DNA of 26,102 bases from CAZUZD01 sp964624465 (GTDB lineage Bacteria; Planctomycetota; Planctomycetia; Isosphaerales; Isosphaeraceae), in assembly GCA_964624465.1 (NCBI GenBank), contig CAZUZD010000048.1, positions 1-26,102 of the forward strand. The letters are read 5' to 3'. The translations under genes and the position numbers were made by a program. The notes beneath the pieces were generated by a model. The model had not been told where the DNA came from and did not search any database. It saw only the letters and a list, made by a program, of their open reading frames with translations. Below, piece after piece: positions 1 to 6,989 of the stretch. Positions within the stretch are counted from its first letter, which is position 1. The number at the start of each line of letters is the position of its first letter.

Positions 1-306
1 ATGCTCGACAACTTCCCGCACATCAAGGCCTACTGGGTGATGCTCGGGATCAAGACGGCCCAGGTGGCGCTCTCGTTCGGGGCCGACGATATCGACGGCA
101 CCGTGGTGCACGAGAAGATCTACCACGAGGCCGGGGCCGAGACGCCGCAGGAGATGAACGTCGCCGAGATCGAGCGCCTGATCCGCGAGGCGGGCCGCGA
201 CCCGATCGAGCGCGACACGCTCTATCACCGCGTCGAGCGGAGCGGCTCCACCTGGGCGGCCCGCGAGCACATCGACGTGCTGCCGCTGGCCGGCATCGTG
301 CGCTGA
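1..306 (+). CDS. mqnE: Aminofutalosine synthase MqnE, C-terminal fragment (5' end outside window)
   Basis: This is the last 101 codons of a radical-SAM enzyme of the futalosine menaquinone pathway. MqnE joins 3-(1-carboxyvinyloxy)benzoate to SAM to make aminofutalosine. The visible part holds the family's C-terminal TIM-barrel signature: LDNFPHIKAYWVMLG, then GADDIDGTVVHEKIYHEAGAE, then LIREAGRDPIERDTLYHRV. The radical-SAM CxxxCxxC motif would lie upstream of the window and cannot be checked. The ATG at position 1 is almost certainly an internal Met, because the protein is cut mid-domain. The paralogue MqnC is the main alternative, but the DGTVVHEKIYH stretch fits MqnE better. The next gene starts 172 bp downstream on the same strand. 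Confidence 0.85.
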   Translation: MLDNFPHIKAYWVMLGIKTAQVALSFGADDIDGTVVHEKIYHEAGAETPQEMNVAEIERLIREAGRDPIERDTLYHRVERSGSTWAAREHIDVLPLAGIVR

Positions 307-349
307 ACGGGGTCTCGGACGGCTCGATCAGAACGTGGCCCGATCTGCC

Positions 350-378
350 TTGACCGGTTCCGGAGGAGGGCGTACCCT
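350..378 (+). promoter_or_regulatory. Candidate sigma-70-type promoter for the methyltransferase unit
   Basis: A TTGACC box (350-355) lies 17 nt upstream of TACCCT (373-378), about 100 nt before the methyltransferase start. The -35 matches 5 of 6 and the -10 only 3 of 6, so this is a weak prediction. A 6-bp hairpin (GGAGGG/CCCTCC, 365-380, loop CGTA) overlaps the -10 and could instead be part of the mqnE 3' end. Confidence 0.3.
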
Positions 379-478
379 CCGCCGAAACCGCGGGCCGGTC
401 GGGCCAGTTGTTTTCTCGTGCGCCCGACTGAACCGGTCCCGCATTCGGTCGGCCGCAGCTCAAGGAGGAGCGTCGGCG

Positions 479-1192
479 ATGCGCGAGCACAACAAGGCCT
501 TTGTCCAGCTGGTGTCCCAGACCTTCGATTGCCCGGGCCCGGTCTACGAGTTCGGCTCGTACCAGGTCGAGGGGCAGGAGGGGTTCGCGAACCTGCGGAC
601 CCTCTTCGGCAGCAAGCCATACGTCGGCTGCGACATGCGCTCCGGGCCCGGCGTGGACCGGGTCGAGGATGTCAGCGCCCTGACCCTGCCCGACGCCTCG
701 GTGGGCACGGCGCTCTGCGTCGAGACCTTCGAGCACGTCTTCGAGGTCCGGCGCGCCTTCGACGAGATCTTCCGGGTCCTGCGGCCCGGCGGGCTGTTCC
801 TGCTGACCTCGCCGCTGAACTTCCGGATCCACGGCTACCCGGACGACTACTGGCGGATGACGCCGAGCTGCCTGCGGCGGATGATCGAGCCGTACGACGG
901 CCGGATCGTGGGCGCCCAGGGTCATGCCGCGTTCCCGCACACGGTCATGTCGCTGGCCGCCAAGGGCCCGGCCCCGGCCGACTTCGCCGCCCGCGCCAAC
1001 CGGCTGGTCCAGGCGTACCAGGGGTGGCTCCTGGGCGCCGAGGGCGGCCTGCCGCTAGGCACCAAGGTGCGGCGGAGCCTGGGCATGCTGTATCGCTCGC
1101 GCGGCGAGCGGAACCAGCTCGGCGACTATTACAAGGCGGACTTCTCCATCGACCTGCCCGGCAGCCGCCCATCGCTGGCCGTGGCCGGCTGA
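479..1192 (+). CDS. Class I SAM-dependent methyltransferase (type 11)
   Basis: A 237-residue protein that probably transfers a methyl group from SAM to an unidentified small molecule or glycan. It has a Rossmann-type layout: a degenerate motif I (VYEFGSYQVEGQEG), an acidic end of strand 2 (VGCDMR), a post-I region (LTLPDASVGTALCVETFEHV) and the RVLRPGGLFLLTSP segment typical of type-11 methyltransferases. The ATG at 479 was chosen because AAGGAGGAG (462-470) sits 8 nt upstream; the open frame runs further upstream but with no better start. The glycine-rich SAM loop is not canonical. The gene precedes a GT87 glycosyltransferase and an AlkP-family gene, which suggests, but does not prove, a glycan or lipid substrate. 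Confidence 0.82.
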   Translation: MREHNKAFVQLVSQTFDCPGPVYEFGSYQVEGQEGFANLRTLFGSKPYVGCDMRSGPGVDRVEDVSALTLPDASVGTALCVETFEHVFEVRRAFDEIFRVLRPGGLFLLTSPLNFRIHGYPDDYWRMTPSCLRRMIEPYDGRIVGAQGHAAFPHTVMSLAAKGPAPADFAARANRLVQAYQGWLLGAEGGLPLGTKVRRSLGMLYRSRGERNQLGDYYKADFSIDLPGSRPSLAVAG

Positions 1193-1204
1193 TCGATCGC
1201 CCAG

Positions 1205-1235
1205 GGGTCTCCGGGGCCGCGCGCTCCGGAGACCC
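1205..1235 (+). terminator. Strong intergenic hairpin without a U-tract
   Basis: A perfect 10-bp stem (GGGTCTCCGG with CCGGAGACCC) encloses an 11-nt GC loop between the methyltransferase stop and the GT87 start. No T-run follows on either strand. It may be a U-less terminator, a partial attenuator or an mRNA processing/stability element. Confidence 0.4.
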
Positions 1236-1279
1236 GTGCCGGCCTCCGGCCCGGCCCGATCCGATCTCCAGGAGCGCCC

Positions 1280-2659
1280 ATGTCCGGCCCGCGCCGCCCG
1301 GCCCTCCCGCTGCGCCTGCCGCGGCCGGCCGGGATCCCGATCCGTCGCGACCCGCTGATCGCCCTCGGCCTGATCCTCGTCTGGATCGCCGGGTGGGCGG
1401 CCAGCGTCCGCGCCGACCGGATGCTCGGGATCGAGGCGACCTGGATCCCCTCCGTCGGCGTCCTGGCGGGCGACTTCCGGGTCTCGATCGAGCCGACCGC
1501 GCGCCGCTGGGCCGAGGGGATCAACGTCTACCTTCAGCCGGTCGGGCTGGCCGAGGAACTGTTCCCCTACCCGCCGATGATTCCGAGGCTGTTCGCCTGG
1601 GTCCGGCTGGTCGACCCGGCGACGGCCCGGGGGCTCTGGATGGCGGCGCTGGTGGCGATCTCGCTGGGCGCGCTGGCGTGGGTCGTCCGCACTCGCCGCC
1701 GCCTGGGCCTCGATCCGCTGTGCTGGTCCTGGCTGGTGGCCCTGGGCCTGTACGGCTACCCGATGGTCACGGCCCTGGAGCGCGGCCAGTGCGACCCGCT
1801 GGTCCTGGTCGTCCTGCCGCTGGCCGCCTGGTGCCTGGGCCGCCCGGAGCGCTGGGCCGAGCCGGCCGCGGGCGTGCTGCTGGGCGTGGGCTGCTGGCTC
1901 AAATACTACCCGACCGCCGCGCTGCTGGCGGTGGCCCTGGCCGGCCGCTGGCGGGCTCTCGCCGTGGCGGTGGCGCTGGCGGCGGTCGTGGGCGTGCATG
2001 ACCGCGTCGAGTTCCTCCGCTCGGTCCGCAACGGCCAGTTGCTGGCGGCGAACGTGTCCGCCCTGCCAGACCATGTCGTCCACCCGCTGGAGCACGCGCT
2101 GGGCGTCGCCTGGCCCGAGCTGAGGCGTTCGCTGCCGTGGCAGCCGCCGATCGCGATTCGAGGCGCCAGGCTGGTGGGGCTCGTCCTCGCTCCGCCGGTG
2201 CTGATGGTGGCCGCGGCACTGCTGGGGCGTCGCCGTCGCGGCCCGGTCCCGACCGCGCTGCTGGGCCCGACGATGCTCTGGCTCACGGCCGCGGCCACGT
2301 TCGCGATGCCGTACTCCAACGACTACAACCTCGTGCCCCTGCCCCTGGCCGCGCTGGCGGTCTGGGATCGCCGGGACCCGATGGTCAGCCACTTCGCCCT
2401 GGGCGCGGCGGTGCTGAGCGGGATCCCGCTGCGGCTGCCGATGTTCGGGACCCTGTACCTGGCCCTGAAGCTCGTCCTGCTCGTCACCGTGGCCGCCGCC
2501 CTGGTCCGACGGCTCGGGGCGTCCGTCGTCGTCGACGTGCCCCCAACGGATACCCTTCAAGGCGCCTTGACCGGACCACATCGGCTCGGTCGCCTCGCCT
2601 CGCTGCCAGACACCGGATCGGCCCTGCCCCTGTCCCTCTCCGAGGAAACCGACGCATGA
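1280..2659 (+). CDS. GT87-family (DUF2029) polytopic membrane glycosyltransferase
   Basis: A 459-residue multi-spanning protein resembling GT-C fold mannosyltransferases that use polyprenyl-phosphate sugars outside the cytoplasmic membrane. After the first membrane span (about residues 25-42) comes a loop with Asp65 (GDF), at the position of the catalytic Asp of this family, followed by GINVY and a YPPM motif. Further on are the LERGQCDPLVL and CWLKYYPTAALLA segments that recur in DUF2029 proteins, and about ten hydrophobic helices in all. The C-terminal ~45 residues are hydrophilic and unrecognised. AGGAG lies 5 nt before the ATG. The stop overlaps the next gene's start (ATGA), so the two are very likely translationally coupled. 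The sugar and acceptor cannot be deduced. Confidence 0.82.
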   Translation: MSGPRRPALPLRLPRPAGIPIRRDPLIALGLILVWIAGWAASVRADRMLGIEATWIPSVGVLAGDFRVSIEPTARRWAEGINVYLQPVGLAEELFPYPPMIPRLFAWVRLVDPATARGLWMAALVAISLGALAWVVRTRRRLGLDPLCWSWLVALGLYGYPMVTALERGQCDPLVLVVLPLAAWCLGRPERWAEPAAGVLLGVGCWLKYYPTAALLAVALAGRWRALAVAVALAAVVGVHDRVEFLRSVRNGQLLAANVSALPDHVVHPLEHALGVAWPELRRSLPWQPPIAIRGARLVGLVLAPPVLMVAAALLGRRRRGPVPTALLGPTMLWLTAAATFAMPYSNDYNLVPLPLAALAVWDRRDPMVSHFALGAAVLSGIPLRLPMFGTLYLALKLVLLVTVAAALVRRLGASVVVDVPPTDTLQGALTGPHRLGRLASLPDTGSALPLSLSEETDA

Positions 2660-4332
2660 CACCGAACCGCTCCCAGGCCGATCGCCTGCTGATCCTCGGG
2701 CTCGACGGGGCGACCTGGACCGTGCTCGACCCGATGCGCCAGCGCGGTCTGATGCCGAACCTCGACGCCCTGCTGGCGCGCTCGGCCTACGGCACGCTCC
2801 GCTCGACGATCCCGCCGGTGACGACCGCCGCCTGGACCACGCTCATGACCGGCTGCGCCCCGGCGCGGCACGGGGTCTTCGACCACCGCTACTACGACGC
2901 CCCGTCGCAGCAGATGAAGGTCAACCACTCGGGCCGCCGCAAGGTGCCCACCTTCTGGGACCTGCTCTCGCAGGCCGGCCGCTCGGTGGTGAGCCTGAAC
3001 CTGCCCGGCACGTTCCCGCCCCTGCCGGTGCGCGGGGTGGTCGTCTCGGGCATGGACGCCCCGCACCTCGACGCTGCCCTGTCCGGCTGCCCCGACTTCG
3101 CGGCCAAGCTCAAGGCCGAGGTGCCCGAGTACACGCTCCGCTACTTCTGGAAGCGCGTGCCCCAGACGCTCGACGAGCTGTCCGAGGCCGCCCGCCTCAC
3201 CGCCGAGTCGTTCCGGGGCCGGGCCCTGGGCGGCGTGCTCGCCGACCGCGAGGTGCCTGACTGGTCGGCCATGCTCGTGCAGTTCCAGAACCTCGACCCG
3301 TTCCAGCACCGCTGCTGGCGGTTCCTGAACGTCGACGAGACCGGCCTCGACCAGCCCGAGTGGACCCGTGAGGCCGAGCGGGTCATCCGCGGCCTCGACG
3401 AGGCGATCGGCCTGTTGCTGGAGATGGCCGACCGCCGGGGCGCCGCGGTCATGGTCGCCAGCGACCACGGCTTCGGCCCGTGCCTGGGTCGGGTCTCGGT
3501 CAATCGCATCCTCGCCGACGCCGGCGTGATCCGGATGCCGGGCGTGGCGGGCCAGCTCTGGGGCCGCGCGGCGATGGGCCTGGAGCGGCTGCGGCTCAGC
3601 GGCCTGAAGCGCGGCGAGCCGGCGGCGCGGGGGGCCTCGTTCGCCACCTCGGTCAAGGCGCAGTTCCCGATCGACTGGAAGCGGTCGCTGGCCTTCGCCC
3701 CGCATCAGGACACCGCCGCCATGGTGTACCTGAACTCGGCCGCCCGGCACCCCGGGGCGCCGCTGGTCACGCCCCGCCAGGTCGACGAGGCCCGCAACGA
3801 GGTGGCCGTGACCCTGGCCACCGCACGCCATCCCGAGACCGGCCAGCCGCTGTTCCCGCAGGTCATCTCGGTGCCCGAGGTCTACGGCATCGACCCCGCC
3901 GCCGAGGGGTATCCCGACCTGATCGCCCTGCCCGACGAGGCGTACTGGGTGCGCACCAAGCTCACCGCCGGCCGCGCCTGGGTCGAGGCCGACGCCAACC
4001 TGCCCGGCACCCACCGGCCCGAGGGCGTCGTCGCCTACTCCGCGCCCGGCGTGAACCCGGGCCGGTTCCTCAAGGCCGACCTCCGCGACGTCGCCCCGAC
4101 CGTGCTCAACCTTTTCGGCATCGCCGCCCCGGGGCACATCGAGGGCCGCCCGTTGCCGTGCGCCACGCCGTTCGGCAGCCGCTCGCGGCTCGACAGCCCG
4201 AGCCCCAACCTCACGGGCCCCCATGTCGGCCCCTCCCACGACGCCCAGCCGGCCGCGGCGGCGTTCGAGTACACCGCCGAGGAGCAGGCGATCATCGAGC
4301 AGCGGCTGGCCGACCTCGGCTACCTCGAATGA
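2656..4332 (+). CDS. Alkaline phosphatase superfamily protein (type I phosphodiesterase/nucleotide pyrophosphatase)
   Basis: A 558-residue metal-dependent phosphohydrolase or phosphotransferase. LGLDGATW supplies the first metal Asp (D17). PPVTTAAWTTLMTG carries the nucleophile (Thr56 or Thr57) and is followed by the HGVFDH segment. D214 and H218 (NLDPFQH), D270 and H271 (SDHGFGP) and H453 (GTHRPEG) complete the two-metal site, so it looks active. The C-terminus (YTAEEQAIIEQRLADLGYLE) is a tail motif I recognise from envelope-associated AlkP-like proteins in Gram-negative phyla. No signal peptide or membrane anchor is visible. It starts inside the GT87 stop codon, with GAGGA upstream, which implies co-expression and perhaps action on the same glycolipid. 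The substrate is unknown; sulfatase-like or phosphoglycerol-transferase activity is possible. Confidence 0.85.
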   Translation: MTPNRSQADRLLILGLDGATWTVLDPMRQRGLMPNLDALLARSAYGTLRSTIPPVTTAAWTTLMTGCAPARHGVFDHRYYDAPSQQMKVNHSGRRKVPTFWDLLSQAGRSVVSLNLPGTFPPLPVRGVVVSGMDAPHLDAALSGCPDFAAKLKAEVPEYTLRYFWKRVPQTLDELSEAARLTAESFRGRALGGVLADREVPDWSAMLVQFQNLDPFQHRCWRFLNVDETGLDQPEWTREAERVIRGLDEAIGLLLEMADRRGAAVMVASDHGFGPCLGRVSVNRILADAGVIRMPGVAGQLWGRAAMGLERLRLSGLKRGEPAARGASFATSVKAQFPIDWKRSLAFAPHQDTAAMVYLNSAARHPGAPLVTPRQVDEARNEVAVTLATARHPETGQPLFPQVISVPEVYGIDPAAEGYPDLIALPDEAYWVRTKLTAGRAWVEADANLPGTHRPEGVVAYSAPGVNPGRFLKADLRDVAPTVLNLFGIAAPGHIEGRPLPCATPFGSRSRLDSPSPNLTGPHVGPSHDAQPAAAAFEYTAEEQAIIEQRLADLGYLE

Positions 4333-4367
4333 GCCGGTCGCCGGCCCCGCGATGACCTCCAACGCAC

Positions 4368-4409
4368 ACGGCCCGGCCGGTCTTCGGACCTGCCGGGCCG
4401 TTCGGTTTT
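4368..4409 (+). terminator. Rho-independent terminator with UUCG tetraloop
   Basis: A perfect 10-bp stem (ACGGCCCGGC with GCCGGGCCGT), one C/T mismatch, then GGTC/GACC closed by a TTCG tetraloop, followed by TCGGTTTT. It lies about 36 nt after the AlkP-family stop and ends the plus-strand unit. The opposite side has no T-run, so it mainly serves the plus strand. Confidence 0.85.
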
Positions 4410-4427
4410 CCAGGAGGCGATCCGGCG

Positions 4428-4919
4428 TCAGATCAGGTCGAGCCGGCGGCGGGAGCGGGCGCGGCTGCAGGCGGCGCAGGTGCCGGTGATGACGAACCGG
4501 TGCCCGGTGGCGCGGAAGCCGAACTCGCGGCTGGCCTGCTCGCGGATCCGCCGGATCTCCTCGTTGGTGAACTCGAAGACCTGATTGCACTCGGAGCAGT
4601 GCATGTGGTCATGCGAGGGGTAGCCGTAGTCGTGTTCGTAGGCGGTGCGGTTGGTGAGCCGCAGCTCGCGGAGCAGGCCGGCCTCGACCAGCAGCCGCAG
4701 GGTCCGGTAGACCGTCGCCCGGCTCACCCGCTGGCCGGCCGAGTGCAGGTCGTTGACCAGCTCGTCGGCATCGAAGTGCTTGTGAGAGCTGAAGATGTGG
4801 CGCACGAGCGTCTTGCGGGGCGCGGTCAGCTTCTCGCCCCGGATCTCCAGGAACTCCCGGAACTTCTCCTCGGGCTGCTCCGAGACCTCCAGGGGGACCA
4901 GGGGGGCGGGCTCTGCCAC
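4428..4919 (-). CDS. Fur-family metal-dependent transcriptional regulator
   Basis: A 163-residue repressor-type protein that binds DNA when loaded with metal (Fe, Zn or Mn, or peroxide-sensing in PerR). The winged helix spans about residues 25-90, with the recognition helix SRATVYRTLRLL. The dimerisation/metal domain carries SHDHMHC (His103, His105, His107), and two CxxC pairs, C108/C111 and C148/C151, form the structural zinc site of Fur proteins. The start is GTG, with GAGGA about 8 nt upstream and a good promoter 80 nt upstream. The N-terminus has about 12 extra acidic residues and the C-terminus is Arg-rich. Fur, Zur and PerR cannot be separated from sequence alone. It converges with the AlkP-family gene. 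Confidence 0.9.
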   Translation of the reverse strand: MAEPAPLVPLEVSEQPEEKFREFLEIRGEKLTAPRKTLVRHIFSSHKHFDADELVNDLHSAGQRVSRATVYRTLRLLVEAGLLRELRLTNRTAYEHDYGYPSHDHMHCSECNQVFEFTNEEIRRIREQASREFGFRATGHRFVITGTCAACSRARSRRRLDLI

Positions 4920-4999
4920 GATTGCGGTCCTCGGGTCGCCTGGGAGAGGGGTGGGGAGCAGGCCATCACGCCAGGACGGGTGATCGGACGGACACGCCT

Positions 5000-5028
5000 A
5001 TTGTAGCGCGCGGACCCCGCCGAGTCGA
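5000..5028 (-). promoter_or_regulatory. Sigma-70-type promoter for the Fur-family gene
   Basis: Read on the minus strand: TCGACT (4 of 6), 17-nt spacer, TACAAT (5 of 6). The predicted start site near 4993 gives a leader of about 75 nt. The same TACAAT -10 occurs upstream of rpsT. I could not identify a convincing Fur box over it. Confidence 0.5.
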
Positions 5029-5132
5029 CCGGCCAATTGAGGCCCGGCCCCCCGAAAGTCCATCGGGCCGAGGGCTCGCACCGAGCCGCTCGACCCGACG
5101 GGGTCATCGAGGATCCTGTCGGCGGACCGGAC

Positions 5133-6119
5133 TCACTCCAGCGGGGTCAGGCCCAGGGCCGGGGCGGCCGTGGGATTGGTCGCGGGCGGGGGGGGCGTGA
5201 GCGGGGCCGGCGGTGCGCTGTCGTTCGGGGCGGCCGGGGGCGTCAGGCCGAGGACGGGTCCGGCCGGGGTGGCCGGGCTGACGGCCGCCGTGCCGACGGT
5301 GGGCGCGCCGCTGATCTTCGCCTGGAGGGCGTCGATGGCTGCCTGGAGATTCCGCAGGCCGGCGTCGCAACCCGTCATGTTGCCCGAGAAGCTCACCGGG
5401 GTGGCCGTGAGCCGGCCCCGCGCCTGGTCGTAAACGACCAGGTGCACCTGCTCGATGAAGTCGGTCGCCGGCCCACCGCAGAAGGGCCGCGGGCGGTTCA
5501 GTTCGGCCGCCCGCAGGGCCTCGACCAGCGGCCGGAGCGCATCGCCGCCCACCTTGTGGACACCCTCGGTGTCGATGATGGTGCCGTCGGCGTAGACCTG
5601 CAGGAACATGCCGAACTGGTGGCCGTCGTCGGAGCGTCCGAGCGCGACGCGGGTCAACAGCGGCGGGGCCTGGGTGACCGCCCTGGCGTTGCGGGGCTGG
5701 GGCACCAGGCGCGAGCCACCCGTGGTGGGCGGGGCCATCGGCGTGCTCGGGCCCGGCTGGCTGTTCAGGCCGGCGCCGGCGGCCGTGGCGTTGGGCAGCG
5801 GCTGATAGGCGTCGCCGGCCGAGCGGTAGGGCTGGACCACGTTCGAGGGCCGCGACGGCGGCGGGGCCCCGACGTCATACGGCTCGGCCGGCCCGCCGCC
5901 GTCGCGGGGCGCCGAGGGCACCGGGCGATCGCGATCGGCCGGTGGCTTGGCCGTCGTGGCCGCTTCCGGCTTCGCCCCGAACCGGAAGAGCCGGCCCAGC
6001 CCGCGCGGCTCGTCGGCGGCGCCCGCCGCCGGGGCCAGGCCCGCGATCATCCCACCCCACACCGTCAGCAGGGCCGCGGCCGTCCGAGCCCGCCGTCCCG
6101 CGTGCGTGTCCCAACGCAT
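5133..6119 (-). CDS. Secreted proline-rich protein of unknown function
   Basis: A 328-residue protein I do not recognise. The ATG at 6119 is preceded by AGGAGGT and starts a clear signal peptide: basic residues 9-11, a hydrophobic core (about 13-30) and an AGA-A type cleavage site near residue 34. About 110 residues rich in Pro, Ala and Gly follow and are probably disordered. A folded core of about 120 residues then starts at PPLLTRVALGRSDDGHQFGMFLQV and contains YADGTIIDTEGVHKVG, the Cys pair FCGG...GNMTGCDAG and a helix (LRNLQAAIDALQ). The tail is again Pro/Ala rich. It probably acts in the periplasm or at the cell surface. It is followed by Fur and preceded by flgM, with no clear operon partner. 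A longer frame extends to 6182 but lacks a ribosome-binding site. Confidence 0.75.
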   Translation of the reverse strand: MRWDTHAGRRARTAAALLTVWGGMIAGLAPAAGAADEPRGLGRLFRFGAKPEAATTAKPPADRDRPVPSAPRDGGGPAEPYDVGAPPPSRPSNVVQPYRSAGDAYQPLPNATAAGAGLNSQPGPSTPMAPPTTGGSRLVPQPRNARAVTQAPPLLTRVALGRSDDGHQFGMFLQVYADGTIIDTEGVHKVGGDALRPLVEALRAAELNRPRPFCGGPATDFIEQVHLVVYDQARGRLTATPVSFSGNMTGCDAGLRNLQAAIDALQAKISGAPTVGTAAVSPATPAGPVLGLTPPAAPNDSAPPAPLTPPPPATNPTAAPALGLTPLE

Positions 6120-6478
6120 GGCCCACCTCCTGTCGATGCCGGCCCGTCCCGGGTCGCCCTCCTCCGGCGGGAAAACTCCCACCCCAGGCGACCCATCGAT
6201 CCCGCGTCACGTGGCTTCCTGCCACGCCGCGGCGTTACCCAACTTATCGGCCCAACCGGCACGGCGGCTGGAACCCGTTTCGAGGTGGCGGCGGGGGGAG
6301 GTGGCCGTTCGTCCACGCCCGCGCCCCAAATGGGGAAGGACCGGGTCCCCCCACCACCCGGCGTGAGGAACCCGAAGGCACCTCGTGACGGATGGCAGTG
6401 AGCCCGGTCCACAAATCCCAGGGCCAGAAGCTCCCCCGGGTCAGTCTGCTCGGTTCAAGCGATCGGTGGGGAGCGAGC
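6120..6478. other. Intergenic region between flgM and the secreted-protein gene
   Basis: No gene is supported here. On the minus strand it holds GCCGATAA (6244-6251), an exact match to the sigma-28 -10 element but without a TAAA at the right distance, and the hexamer GTTGGG twice, 13 nt apart, around it. A 6-bp hairpin (CGTGGC/GCCACG, 6210-6226) and competing GC hairpins near 6324-6352 are also visible. None ends in a T-run. Confidence 0.5.
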
Positions 6479-6763
6479 TCACCAGCCGGACAGCTCGTCG
6501 AACAGGCGATCGAGGGCGACCTCCAGCTTCTCGGGGGTCTCATAGACACCCGAGGCAATCTGACGGCGGATCTCCTCGACCTTCTCGTGCCGGATTTCAG
6601 GAAGCTGGCCGATACCGTCCAGCAGCTGACCCAGCGGCGAGATTTCCACCTGATCCCGGGGAGCCTGAGCCTGGATGGCCGGGCCGGACTCCACCGAGAA
6701 CGAAGCGAGTCGCGGGTAGATCGGAGCAGGACCCTGGGTCCCACCAGCGCCGTAGATTTCCAT
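6479..6763 (-). CDS. flgM: FlgM-like anti-sigma-28 factor
   Basis: A 94-residue protein with the layout of flagellar anti-sigma factor FlgM, which holds FliA (sigma-28) inactive until the hook is finished and FlgM is exported. The disordered N-terminus (residues 1-35) is followed by DQVEISPLGQLLDGIGQLPEIRHEKVEEIRRQIASGVYETP (in sections: DQVEIS..., LPEIRHEKVEEI, RRQIASGVYETP) and an amphipathic C-terminal helix ending LDRLFDEL, the sigma-binding region in known FlgM proteins. The ATG at 6763 follows AGGAG at 8-nt spacing; upstream frame extensions have no site. No other flagellar gene is in the window, so the assignment rests on this motif and on the sigma-28-like promoter upstream. Confidence 0.8.
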   Translation of the reverse strand: MEIYGAGGTQGPAPIYPRLASFSVESGPAIQAQAPRDQVEISPLGQLLDGIGQLPEIRHEKVEEIRRQIASGVYETPEKLEVALDRLFDELSGW

Positions 6764-6928
6764 CTCACACTCTCCTGCAGGGCGTAGGCCGGTCGGAAAC
6801 GACCGGCGTCGGTATCGGTCTCGGCGCCCGCGGCGGGCACCCTGAGGAGACCGATCCGGCTCGACAGGGCCCGGGGCCACCCGCTTTCGCCGGTGGCCGC
6901 CAGACCCCTCGTGCCTCTACACCCCTAG

Positions 6929-6957
6929 TTATCGACCGGAACTTGGGGGGAGTTTAA
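6929..6957 (-). promoter_or_regulatory. Candidate sigma-28 (FliA) promoter for flgM
   Basis: On the minus strand: TAAA (6957-6954), 16 nt, then GTCGATAA (7 of 8 to GCCGATAA). The known consensus is TAAA-N15-GCCGATAA, and N14-N16 is tolerated in sigma-D systems. It lies about 165 nt upstream of flgM, a gene commonly under FliA control. Confidence 0.5.
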
Positions 6958-6989
6958 CCCACGGTACGGAAATCCGAAGTTCTCCGCAT

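Noticed and set aside
2557..4590. A 677-codon minus-strand frame opposite the AlkP-family gene
   Set aside because: No motif, low complexity, and it crosses the terminator and the start of the Fur region.
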